Origin: Anaerolineae bacterium
Lineage (GTDB): Bacteria > Chloroflexota > Anaerolineae > Aggregatilineales > JAFGMM01
Direction of reading: 5' to 3'
DNA length: 55,337 nucleotides
NCBI GenBank assembly: GCA_016927535.1
Contig: JAFGMM010000194.1
Coordinates: forward strand, 1-55,337
A program made the position numbers and the translations under genes. Below, one piece after another: positions 16,584-24,835 of the stretch. Positions within the stretch are counted from its first letter, which is position 1; every line of letters begins with the position of its first letter. The notes under the pieces are model-generated. The model was not told the DNA's origin. It did no database searches and saw only the letters and a program-made list of their open reading frames with translations.

Positions 16584-18737
16584 ATGCTCAAACGGTCTAA
16601 CGCACTTCTCCGGTTCCTGGAAGCCGGCGCGATGGGATGGTTTCTCGTCCAGGCCGCGCGCTTCCTGACGATGTGGGTCTTTGCACGCACCTCCGGCGCC
16701 GATATCGCCGCGCGCCTCTTTGGCCCCGACAGCCCGCTCACCGACACGGTGACCGTCGAAATGGCCGCCGTCGCAGTTGGCGCGCTGGTGCCGCTGCTGG
16801 GGCTGCTGTTGCAGCGCTGGAGCGCTGCCTCGATTGGATTGGTCGCGCTTGCCGGCTTCGGCCACGTGATGATGGTCACCGAAGACCCCACCGCCCAGAT
16901 CATCAGCGCGGCGGGTATGCTGGGCGCGTGCGGGCTTTACTTCACGGTGGTCGCGCGCCACCACGCCGACTACTTCCCGCTGGGGCTGGTCGCCGGTCTG
17001 GTGATCGATCAAGTCGTGCGCGCCTTCGGCGACACGCAGGATTTTTCGCTTCATCCCGATTACCTGACCCTGCAAACCATCGCGTCGGTGCTGGCGCTGG
17101 GCGCGGCGATTCTCAGCGCGCTGACCCAGGAAGAGGCCGGGCAGCCCAGGCCGGATGCCGAGGAGATTGAGACACCCGAAGCGCCCGGCGACGCCGACGA
17201 CGAAACCGAGGACTCGACGCCTGAGCAGCCGCCGGCCAAGCAGCCCACCCGCAAGGGCAAGATCACGCTGTGGGGCGGCGTGGCGCTGGGCGCGCTGATG
17301 TTCTTAGAGTTGGCGCTGCTGGCCCTGCCGAGCGCCGCCGCGCGCGTGAGCGGCGTCAGCTACGCGGCGCTGCTGCCCTGGCTCATCGGCGCGACCGTGC
17401 TCCCCGCGCTGCCGGCGGTGCGCGGGATGGCGCGCCGCTTCATCGGCATCTTCGACGGCGCTTTCCGGGGCTGGCTGTGGTTTTTGTTGATCGGCCTGGC
17501 GCTGGTGGTCGGGACGCGGCTGGGCGGCATGGTCGGCGCGGGCGGGATGGTGGCGGCGCAGTTCTTCGCGGCGCTGGCGCTGTGGTGGGTCATCGAGCCG
17601 GCGCGCAAAGACGAAAGCGGCTACACCGGGCTGAGCATCGTCATCGCCTGGGCAGTCTTCGCGCTGCTGGCGGCCGGCAACCTGTTCATCTTCGTCTACG
17701 GCGCAACGACGAACCCGGTCGTCGCCTCCTTCAAAGGGCTGGGCTGGATCATCTTCATGTTGGCGGCGCTGCTCGGCTGCCTGCCGGTGATCGTGGCGCG
17801 GGTGCGCATCCCGTGGCGCGGCGGCTCGTTCCTGGCGACGCTGGGCCTGCTGGTGTTGGGCGGCGGCGCAGTCTACGCGGCGGTGTGGGCCACGCAGCCC
17901 TTGATCGCGCAGTCGGTGCCGGGCGCGGCGCAGCTTCGCATCGCCACGCTGAACATCCACAGCGGCTATGACACGCTTTACAATCCGTCGCTCGACGAAA
18001 TCGCCAACCTCATCCGCGAGACCAGCGTGGACATCGTGCTGCTGCAACAGGTGGACGCGGGCCGCCTCACCAGCAACGGCGTCGATCAGGCGTGGTGGCT
18101 GGCACGCACGCTGCGTATGGAGATGGCCTATTACCCGACGAGCGAGTCGGTGTACGGGCTGGCGGTGCTCACGCGCGTGCGCAAGATCGACGAGGACGGC
18201 TCGCCGCTGACCAGCCGGAACGAGCAAACCGGCGTGCAGCGCGTGCGCGTCTGCACCGAGATGGTCGGCGACGCCTGCCCGCCCGCCAACATCATCGACA
18301 TCTACAACACGTGGCTGGGCCTCCCGGAGCGCGACGTCGAACCGGAGGCGACCGACCAGTGGAAGCAAATCAGCGAAGTGCTGCGCTGGGTGCAGCAGAA
18401 CATCACCGACGCCGGCGTCGCGGCGCCGTGGGTGGCGCTGGGCGGCACGTTCAACGCCACGCCCGACGCGCTGCTCTACGACCAGATGGAAGTTTACGAA
18501 TACAAAGACCCGTTCGCGGCGCTGATGATCCCACCCGACCAGGCGGTCACCTACTGCCCCGGCGCGTGTCTGGCGCGCTTCGACTACGTGTGGCTGCGGA
18601 ACCTGACCCCGCAGGTGGCGGCGGCGGTCCCCCGGATCGACGCGGGCACGGATTTGCTCTCGTTCCCGTCCACGCACCGTATGGCGGTGGTGGAGGTGCG
18701 GCTGGAGCGGGGAACCGGCGAGGCGACCGGCCAGTAA
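16584..18737 (+). CDS. Polytopic membrane protein with C-terminal endonuclease/exonuclease/phosphatase-fold domain, active site degenerate
   Basis: 717 residues. About ten to twelve hydrophobic helices are interrupted by an acidic Pro/Glu loop at about 190-225, followed from about residue 450 by an EEP (DNase I-like) domain beginning LRIATLNIHSG. Position by position the catalytic residues are mostly replaced: the metal-binding Glu of LQEVD is Gln489 (LLQQVD), the catalytic His of NTHLG is Trp577 (NTWLG), the Asp of GDFN is Thr622 (GGTFN) and the Asp of SDH is Thr697 (STHR). Asn457, Asn624 and His698 remain. It is probably not a nuclease or phosphatase but a binding or structural protein with the domain outside the membrane. 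Start ATG 16584 follows a weak ACAGG site. Confidence 0.8.
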   Translation: MLKRSNALLRFLEAGAMGWFLVQAARFLTMWVFARTSGADIAARLFGPDSPLTDTVTVEMAAVAVGALVPLLGLLLQRWSAASIGLVALAGFGHVMMVTEDPTAQIISAAGMLGACGLYFTVVARHHADYFPLGLVAGLVIDQVVRAFGDTQDFSLHPDYLTLQTIASVLALGAAILSALTQEEAGQPRPDAEEIETPEAPGDADDETEDSTPEQPPAKQPTRKGKITLWGGVALGALMFLELALLALPSAAARVSGVSYAALLPWLIGATVLPALPAVRGMARRFIGIFDGAFRGWLWFLLIGLALVVGTRLGGMVGAGGMVAAQFFAALALWWVIEPARKDESGYTGLSIVIAWAVFALLAAGNLFIFVYGATTNPVVASFKGLGWIIFMLAALLGCLPVIVARVRIPWRGGSFLATLGLLVLGGGAVYAAVWATQPLIAQSVPGAAQLRIATLNIHSGYDTLYNPSLDEIANLIRETSVDIVLLQQVDAGRLTSNGVDQAWWLARTLRMEMAYYPTSESVYGLAVLTRVRKIDEDGSPLTSRNEQTGVQRVRVCTEMVGDACPPANIIDIYNTWLGLPERDVEPEATDQWKQISEVLRWVQQNITDAGVAAPWVALGGTFNATPDALLYDQMEVYEYKDPFAALMIPPDQAVTYCPGACLARFDYVWLRNLTPQVAAAVPRIDAGTDLLSFPSTHRMAVVEVRLERGTGEATGQ

Positions 18738-18756
18738 CCGGTAACCGGGTAACCGG
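18734..18756 (+). repeat. Short GTAACCGG tandem repeat at the gene end
   Basis: Three imperfect copies of GTAACCGG run across and just after the stop codon of the EEP-like gene. They are probably a slippage product. No function is evident. Confidence 0.5.
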
Positions 18757-18783
18757 CTTGATGTTCCTCACGCCCGTCCAATC

Positions 18784-18792
18784 TGGTATGAT
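18784..18792 (+). promoter_or_regulatory. Extended -10 element before the M55 peptidase gene
   Basis: TGGTATGAT (TGn plus TATGAT) lies about 105 bases upstream of the ATG. No good -35 was found, so the call is weak. Confidence 0.35.
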
Positions 18793-18896
18793 TGGAGTGT
18801 TACAGGCTGCACCGGTCCTGAAAGGTTTGCTGATAGGCAAGCGAGACCGGAACAAGTTCCAAATCTACCTTATACATATGCAAGGACGAGAAAACG

Positions 18897-19712
18897 ATGC
18901 GTGTCTACATTTCGGTTGACCTGGAAGGCATCGCGTGTGTGGCGACCACGAAAGATGCCTGGTCGGATGGGAATAACTACGAACTGGCGCGCCGGCTGAT
19001 GACCGGCGAGGCTAACGCCGCGATTCAAGGCGCGTTCGACGGCGGCGCGACCGAGGTCGTGGTCGCCGATTCGCACGGCCCGATGGATAACCTGATCCCA
19101 GAGGACCTGCACGAGGATGCATGGATCATCCGGGGGCAGAACCGCGCCGCCTGCATGATGGAGGGCGTCGAAAGCGGCGACTTCGGCGCGGTGATGCTCG
19201 TCGGCTATCACGCGATGGCCGGCACCTGGGGAGGTGGCCTGGCGCACAGCTTCAGCGGCGACGTGGCGCAGATGCGCCTGAACGGCATCGCGGTCGGCGA
19301 GATGGGGTTCAACACGGCTTACGCGGGGCACTTCGGCGCGCCGCTCGCCCTGGTCGCCGGCGACGACCGGCTCGCGGCAGAGGTCGAAGCGCTTGCGCCC
19401 TGGGCCGAGCGCGTGATCGTGAAGCACGGCATCAATCGCATCGCCTCGCGCAACCTCGCGCCGAAGAAGGCGCGCGCATTGATTCAGGCGCGCGCTAAGG
19501 TCGCGGTCGAGCGCGCCGCCAGGGGCGAGATGAAGCCGCTCCGGTTGGAGTCGCCGGTTCGCCTCGAAGTCGCCTTCCAGACGCCCCAGCACGCCGACCG
19601 CGCGGCAGTCGTGCCTGGCGCCGAACGGCTCGACGGCACGACGCTCGTTTATACCGGCGCGGATATGGTCGAGATCAATCGCGCGTGGATGGCGATGATG
19701 CGCTTGTCGTAG
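18897..19712 (+). CDS. M55-family D-aminopeptidase (DppA-like)
   Basis: Zinc-dependent peptidase that in characterised members releases D-amino acids from short D-peptides, probably from cell-wall turnover. The active-site set of the family is present: Asp8 and Glu10 (SVDLEGIA), His60 (ADSHG), His105 (VGYHAMAG), His117 (GGLAHSFSG) and Glu135 (VGEMGFN). At 271 residues the length is normal. The start is supported by AAGGACGAG nine bases upstream. No dpp transport genes are adjacent, although a peptide-type importer lies at 31.3-34.7 kb on the other strand. In the cell it is expected to be a cytosolic ring-shaped oligomer. Confidence 0.9.
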   Translation: MRVYISVDLEGIACVATTKDAWSDGNNYELARRLMTGEANAAIQGAFDGGATEVVVADSHGPMDNLIPEDLHEDAWIIRGQNRAACMMEGVESGDFGAVMLVGYHAMAGTWGGGLAHSFSGDVAQMRLNGIAVGEMGFNTAYAGHFGAPLALVAGDDRLAAEVEALAPWAERVIVKHGINRIASRNLAPKKARALIQARAKVAVERAARGEMKPLRLESPVRLEVAFQTPQHADRAAVVPGAERLDGTTLVYTGADMVEINRAWMAMMRLS

Positions 19713-19753
19713 CTGCATCTTTGTTCTATTTGTTTTACAGAGGATGAAGATTC

Positions 19754-19821
19754 AACCACGAATAGCACGAATAAACACGAATTAGGAATCTTAATTCGCG
19801 CGATTAGCGCTATTCGTGGTT
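19754..19821 (+). repeat. Intergenic palindromic element, copy A
   Basis: Perfect 13-bp outer arms AACCACGAATAGC (19754-19766) and GCTATTCGTGGTT (19809-19821) enclose a nested 7-bp stem (CGAATTA/TAATTCG). A related element with the same plan lies at 40531-40585. It sits between two same-strand genes and ends 30 bases before the aldo/keto reductase start, so it may act in the mRNA. Confidence 0.75.
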
Positions 19822-19851
19822 AAAAATCTTATTTCCAAAGGAGGCCAATCA

Positions 19852-20829
19852 ATGGAATACCGGCAGTTGGGCCGTACCGATATGAAAGTCTCGGTCATCA
19901 GCTTCGGCGCGTGGGCCATCGGCGGCACGTGGGGACCGGTGAAAGATGAGGAGAGCATCACCGCGCTGCATACCGCCATCGACATGGGCGTCAACTTCAT
20001 CGACACCGCCGACGTCTACGGCGACGGGCGCAGCGAGAAGTTGATCGCGCAGGTGCTCAAAGAGCGCTCCGAAACGGTTTACGTGGCGACCAAAGCGGGC
20101 CGCCGCCTGAATCCGCACGTCGCCGAGGGCTACAAGGATCTGGAACACTTCATCGACCGCAGCTTAAAAAAACTGGAAGTCGAAGCGCTTGACCTTGTAC
20201 AGCTTCACTGCCCGCCCAACGAAGTCTATTACATGCCGGAGGTCTTCGACGCGCTGGACGGCCTGGTCAAAAAAGGCAAGCTCCGCTACTACGGCGTCAG
20301 CGTCGAAAAGGTCGAGGAGGCGCTGAAGGCGGTCGAGTTCCCCAATGTGCAGACCGTGCAGATCATCTTTAACATGTTCCGCATGCGCCCCACCGAGCGC
20401 TTCTTGCCGCTGGCGCAGGAGAAGCAGGTAGGCATCCTGGCGCGGGTGCCGCTGGCGAGCGGGCTGCTCACCGGCAAGCTCACGCGCGCGAGCACCTTCG
20501 CCGACGACGACCACCGCAAGTTTAACCGCGAAGGAGAAGCCTTCGACAAGGGCGAGACCTTCTCCGGCGTGGACTACGAAACCGGGCTGGAGGCGGTCGA
20601 AGAACTGAAAAAGCTCAAGCCGTCCGGGATGACGATGGCGCAGTTTGCGCTGCGCTGGATCACGATGTTCGACGCGGTGACCTGCGCGATCCCCGGCGCT
20701 AAGCGCCCCGATCAGGCGCGCGATAACTTCGGCGCGGCGGACCTGCCGCCGCTGAGCGATGCGGTGATGGCCGGCGTTAAGGCGGTGTACGAGAAATACA
20801 TCAAGGACCCGGTGCATTATCTGTGGTAA
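19852..20829 (+). CDS. Aldo/keto reductase
   Basis: 325-residue (beta/alpha)8 NADPH-dependent oxidoreductase. The family tetrad is visible: Asp46-Tyr51 region (FIDTADVYGDGRSE), Lys (VATKAG) and His (LVQLHCPP). The C-terminal cofactor-binding segment is AIPGAKRPDQARDN. It is closest in style to the AKR11/12-like bacterial group that starts MEYRxLGRT. Start ATG 19852 has a strong AAAGGAGG site; an in-frame upstream start would lie inside the palindromic repeat. The substrate is unknown and there are no pathway neighbours. A 9-bp hairpin follows the gene at 20837-20866. Confidence 0.9.
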   Translation: MEYRQLGRTDMKVSVISFGAWAIGGTWGPVKDEESITALHTAIDMGVNFIDTADVYGDGRSEKLIAQVLKERSETVYVATKAGRRLNPHVAEGYKDLEHFIDRSLKKLEVEALDLVQLHCPPNEVYYMPEVFDALDGLVKKGKLRYYGVSVEKVEEALKAVEFPNVQTVQIIFNMFRMRPTERFLPLAQEKQVGILARVPLASGLLTGKLTRASTFADDDHRKFNREGEAFDKGETFSGVDYETGLEAVEELKKLKPSGMTMAQFALRWITMFDAVTCAIPGAKRPDQARDNFGAADLPPLSDAVMAGVKAVYEKYIKDPVHYLW

Positions 20830-20836
20830 ACGTCAA

Positions 20837-20866
20837 CCCCACGGAGGTTTCGGAGCTTCCGTGGGG
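20837..20866 (+). terminator. Hairpin after the aldo/keto reductase gene
   Basis: CCCCACGGA (20837-20845) pairs with TCCGTGGGG (20858-20866), seven bases after the stop codon. There is no clear U-run, so it may be a weak or factor-assisted terminator. Confidence 0.45.
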
Positions 20867-20914
20867 CCAGGCTTTGGTCGCGGCGCCAACCTTAAAACTC
20901 CCAACAATTTAAGG

Positions 20915-20938
20915 TGCCGGGCGACGGCTCGCCCGGCA
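20915..20938 (+). other. Second hairpin upstream of the dnaE promoter
   Basis: TGCCGGGCG and CGCCCGGCA form a perfect 9-bp stem with a six-base loop, ending 18 bases before the dnaE -10 element. It may add to termination of upstream transcription or insulate the dnaE promoter. Confidence 0.45.
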
Positions 20939-20956
20939 AACCCTCCCGGCATTGTG

Positions 20957-20962
20957 TATAAT
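20957..20962 (+). promoter_or_regulatory. dnaE promoter, consensus -10
   Basis: A perfect TATAAT lies 82 bases upstream of the dnaE ATG. No recognisable -35 sits 16-18 bases ahead of it. Confidence 0.5.
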
Positions 20963-21044
20963 AGACATACGAATAGGTGTTCTATTGTACACCGCAGCGA
21001 TCCCCACCTGCATCCGGCTTTGGCTTTCCTGGGAAGTGTATTTG

Positions 21045-24000
21045 ATGTCTGAGTCATTTGTTCACTTACACGTACATACAGAATATTCGCTGCTCGACGG
21101 GATGAGCAAGATCGGCAAGCTGACCGCACGCGCGGCGGAAATGGGGATGCCCGCGCTCGGCATCACCGACCACGGGACGATGTTCGGCGTGATCGACTTC
21201 TTCCGCGCCTGCCGCAAGACCGGCATCAAGCCGGTCATCGGCATCGAGGGATACCTGACGCCCTGGGGGCGCTCGATGCGCGACCGTGACCCGCAGCACG
21301 ACTCGCAGTCCCATCACCTGCTCCTGCTGGCGAAGAACCAGACCGGCTATCAAAACCTGCTCAAGATTGCCAGCGCTGCGCAGCTTGAAGGCTTTTACTA
21401 CCGCCCGCGCACCGATCACGAGTTTCTCGCTGCGCACGCCGAGGGTTTGATTGCGACCTCCGGCTGCCTGGCGGCGGAGATCCCGGTTCTGGTGAAGACC
21501 GGGCAGGAAGACGTCGCACGCGAGCGGATGGGCTGGTACCAAGACGTTTTCGGCAAAGAGAATTTCTTTCTTGAACTGCAAAGCCACCCGGTCGAACAGC
21601 TCGACGTGCTGAACAAGTGGCTGATCGAAAACCAGAGCTACGCCAACGCGCCGCTCCTTGCCACCAACGACGTACATTACATCGACGCGGGCGACGTAGA
21701 ATCGCACGATATTTTGCTCTGCATCGGCATGGGCAAGAAGTTCTCCGAGGAAGGCCGGCTGCGCATGGGAGCCAGCTATCATCTGCGCTCGCCACAAGAG
21801 ATGTGGGACATTTTCGGCGATTACCCCGAATCGCTGCGCAACAGCCTGCGCATCGCCGAGATGTGCAATGTCGAACTGGAGTCCGACGGCTACCACCTGC
21901 CCATCTTCGAGCCGATCCCCGGCGCGGAAAACGCCGAAGCGTACCGGCGCTTTCTCGCGGAGCGCGGCGCTGCGCCGGGCGCCGAGTCTTACCTGCGCTT
22001 CTTGTGCGAGGAGGGCTTGCGGTGGCGCTACGGCAGCCGCGCCGGTGATTCGTCCCTACAGAAGCGGCTCGGTCACGAACTCAAAATCATTCATAACATG
22101 GGATTCGACACGTATTTCCTCATCGTGTGGGACCTGTGCGAGTTCGCGCGCCGGGCCGATATCTGGTGGAACGTGCGCGGCAGCGGCGCGGGGTCGGTGG
22201 TGGCGTACAGCCTGGGCATCACGAACATCGACCCGCTGCGCAACAACTTGATCTTCGAGCGCTTCCTGAACCCGGGCCGCGTGACCATGCCCGACATCGA
22301 CCTCGACTATCCCGACGACCGCCGCCACGAGATGATCGAGTACACGATCCGCAAGTACGGCAGCGAGCAGGTCGCGCAGATCATTACATTCGGGACGCTG
22401 GGCGCGCGCGCCGCCATCCGGGATGTAGGGCGCGCGCTCGATATCGCGCTGCCGGAGGTCAACCAGGTGGCGAACCTGATCCCCAACGTGCCGGGCAAGC
22501 CGGTAGCGCTGGCGGAAGCGGTCGAGCAGGTGCCCGATCTCAAAGAAATCTATGAGAAGGACGCGGTGCTGCGCAACCTGATCGACACCGCGCAGCACCT
22601 CGAAGGCATCACACGCCACGCCTCCACCCACGCCGCCGGCGTCATCATCGGCGATAAGCCGCTGGTCGAGTACATCCCGCTGCACCGCCCCACCAAAGGC
22701 GGCGACGCCGAGAACGGCATCGGCGTCGTCACGCAGTTCGACATGGATACCTGCGAGTCCATTGGCCTGCTGAAGATCGATTTCTTGGGTCTCAGCACGC
22801 TTACCATCCTGCGCAAAGCCTGCGAGCTGATCGAGCAGCACCACGGCGCCCGGTACACGCTCGACACGATTCCTTATCTCCACGAGAACGCGGACGCGGA
22901 GACCCAGCGCAAGCTCGACCAAGCGTTCGAGATGCTGGGGCGCGGCGAGGTAGTGGGCGTGTTCCAACTGGAAGGCGGCGGCATGCGCCGTACCGTGATG
23001 GAGCTTCAGCCCAGGCGCTTCGAGCACATCATCGCGGTGATCTCGCTCTACCGGCCCGGCCCGATGGAGCAAATCCCTACCTACATCGCGCGTATGCAGA
23101 GCAAGGAACAGGTGACTTACCTGCACCCGGCGCTTGAGCCGATCTTGAGCGAGACTTACGGGATCATCGTTTATCAAGAGCAGATTTTGCAGGTCGCCTC
23201 CCAGTTGTTCGGCTACGAGCCGGGCGAGGCCGACCTGATGCGCCGCGCCGTCTCGAAGAAGAAAAAAGAAGCGCTGATGGAGCACAAGCAGCGCTTCACG
23301 GAGCGCGGGCCGGAGAACGGCGTCGATGCCGAAACCGCCGCGCGTATCTTCGACGATATCGAATTCTTCGCGCGGTACGGCTTCAACAAAGCGCACGCCG
23401 CCGACTACGCGGTCATCACCTGCCAGTGCGCTTACCTCAAGTGCCACTATCCCACCGAGTACATGACCGCCATCCTCACGGTCGAACAGCACAACACCGA
23501 CAAGCTCACCGTGCTGCTGGAGGAGTGCCGGCGGTTGGGCATCCAGGTTTTGCCGCCCGATATTAATAAGAGCGCGCAGGACTTCGCGGTCGAGACGAAC
23601 GAGCGCGGCGAGCGCTGCATCCGCTTCGGCCTGAATGCGATTAAAAACGTGGGTGAAGGGCCGGTCCAGACCATCCTCGCCGCGCGCGCCGAAGGCGGCC
23701 CGTTTGAAGACCTGGACGACTTCTGCCGCCGCGCCGACCTGCGGCAGGTGCAGAAGCGCGCGCTGGAGTGCCTGGTCAAGGTCGGCGCGCTGCGCAAGTT
23801 CGGCACGCGCCCGACGCTGCTCGCCGCGCTGGACCGCATGCTCGGCGCCAGCGCCACGACACACGAAGCAAAAGCGGTCGGGCAGATGAGTCTGTTCGGC
23901 GAAACGACCGGCGTTGCCTTCGGCGAGGAAAGCCTGCTCAGCAACCTCACCGAAATCGAGGAGGTGGACCGCCGCGAAATCCTGAAGTGGGAGAAGGAGT

Positions 24001-24767
24001 TGATCGGCCTGTACATCAGTGAGCACCCGCTGGACTCGGTGATGCAGCAGATCGGTCCAAATGCGGCGACGTGCCAGGCCGCCGATATCGACGAAACGTA
24101 TCACGATAAGAATGTAACGCTGGTCGTCGTGGTGACGAATGTCCGCTACCACACGGCAAAGAGCGGCAAGGCGATGGCGTTCGTGCAGGCCGAGGATAAA
24201 AGCGGTTCCGTGGAGATTGTTGTGTTCCCCAACACTTGGGAAAAGACGCGCGACCTGTGGGAAGTGGATAAGATTCTGCGCGCGCGCGGCAAGATCGACG
24301 CGCGGGATGGCAAAGCGTCGCTGCTGTGCGACTCGGCGGACAGCAACTTCGAGGACTACGCTGCGTCGCCGGCGTCTAACGGTGCGCCGCCCGACGACGA
24401 TGATTTCGGCGCGCCGCGCAACGGCACGGGCAGCAAGTATAACGGTTGGGTCGAGCCGCCGGACGAGAAGCCGTCCCGTGCGGTCGAGGCGGAGCCGGCC
24501 GTAACGACCCCACCGAAAAGGCGGCGGCTCCTGGTCACCGTGGCATGCACCAACGATGAAGAGCAAAACAAGCGCCGGCTGCAATGGGTGCATCACGAGT
24601 TGGCGTGCGCCGGCGAGGGCGACGCCTTCAGCATCATTTTGCAGACACAGACGCACCGGATTCACGTCGATTTTCCCAAGCAGACGACGTGTTACTCCGA
24701 GCAACTGCTTGCGACGCTGCGCGCGCGCGAGGGCGTGCTGGAGGTCCGGGCCGAGCGAGAAGGCTGA
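21045..24767 (+). CDS. dnaE: DNA polymerase III subunit alpha
   Basis: Replicative polymerase catalytic subunit, 1240 residues. N-terminal PHP domain (FVHLHVHTEYSLLDG, ITDHG), then the C-family polymerase domain with the catalytic aspartates in MPDIDLDYPDDRR, the motif RGSGAGS and the KAHAADYA region, followed by a helix-hairpin-helix region (FGLNAIKNVGEGPV) and an OB-fold (VTLVVVVTNVRYHTAKSGKAMAFVQAED). The C-terminal tail is Pro/Asp-rich before a last small domain. The start is ATG 21045 (MSESFVHLH) with GGGAAG eight bases upstream; an upstream in-frame ATG adds 31 residues absent from the family. The 3' end carries the promoter of the next gene. Confidence 0.96.
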   Translation: MSESFVHLHVHTEYSLLDGMSKIGKLTARAAEMGMPALGITDHGTMFGVIDFFRACRKTGIKPVIGIEGYLTPWGRSMRDRDPQHDSQSHHLLLLAKNQTGYQNLLKIASAAQLEGFYYRPRTDHEFLAAHAEGLIATSGCLAAEIPVLVKTGQEDVARERMGWYQDVFGKENFFLELQSHPVEQLDVLNKWLIENQSYANAPLLATNDVHYIDAGDVESHDILLCIGMGKKFSEEGRLRMGASYHLRSPQEMWDIFGDYPESLRNSLRIAEMCNVELESDGYHLPIFEPIPGAENAEAYRRFLAERGAAPGAESYLRFLCEEGLRWRYGSRAGDSSLQKRLGHELKIIHNMGFDTYFLIVWDLCEFARRADIWWNVRGSGAGSVVAYSLGITNIDPLRNNLIFERFLNPGRVTMPDIDLDYPDDRRHEMIEYTIRKYGSEQVAQIITFGTLGARAAIRDVGRALDIALPEVNQVANLIPNVPGKPVALAEAVEQVPDLKEIYEKDAVLRNLIDTAQHLEGITRHASTHAAGVIIGDKPLVEYIPLHRPTKGGDAENGIGVVTQFDMDTCESIGLLKIDFLGLSTLTILRKACELIEQHHGARYTLDTIPYLHENADAETQRKLDQAFEMLGRGEVVGVFQLEGGGMRRTVMELQPRRFEHIIAVISLYRPGPMEQIPTYIARMQSKEQVTYLHPALEPILSETYGIIVYQEQILQVASQLFGYEPGEADLMRRAVSKKKKEALMEHKQRFTERGPENGVDAETAARIFDDIEFFARYGFNKAHAADYAVITCQCAYLKCHYPTEYMTAILTVEQHNTDKLTVLLEECRRLGIQVLPPDINKSAQDFAVETNERGERCIRFGLNAIKNVGEGPVQTILAARAEGGPFEDLDDFCRRADLRQVQKRALECLVKVGALRKFGTRPTLLAALDRMLGASATTHEAKAVGQMSLFGETTGVAFGEESLLSNLTEIEEVDRREILKWEKELIGLYISEHPLDSVMQQIGPNAATCQAADIDETYHDKNVTLVVVVTNVRYHTAKSGKAMAFVQAEDKSGSVEIVVFPNTWEKTRDLWEVDKILRARGKIDARDGKASLLCDSADSNFEDYAASPASNGAPPDDDDFGAPRNGTGSKYNGWVEPPDEKPSRAVEAEPAVTTPPKRRRLLVTVACTNDEEQNKRRLQWVHHELACAGEGDAFSIILQTQTHRIHVDFPKQTTCYSEQLLATLRAREGVLEVRAEREG

Positions 24768-24795
24768 TTGACAGCGCGGCGCGTTGGATTACAAT
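24768..24795 (+). promoter_or_regulatory. Promoter for the SucC-FixX fusion gene
   Basis: TTGACA (24768-24773, a perfect -35 immediately after the dnaE stop codon) and TACAAT (24790-24795) are 16 bases apart, 41 bases upstream of the ATG. The fusion gene can therefore be expressed independently of dnaE. Confidence 0.7.
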
Positions 24796-24835
24796 TTCCT
24801 GATCTAATTGTCTTGACACCCAGAGGAAGAAAATC

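Noticed and set aside
17304-18677. Long antisense open frame opposite the EEP-like gene
   Set aside because: His/Arg/Gln-rich shadow frame; no domain.
20837-20938. Possible riboswitch ahead of dnaE
   Set aside because: Two separate simple hairpins located upstream of the -10 element, so not in the dnaE leader.
22056-24704. Long antisense open frame opposite dnaE
   Set aside because: Shadow of the GC-rich dnaE gene; no motif or ribosome site.
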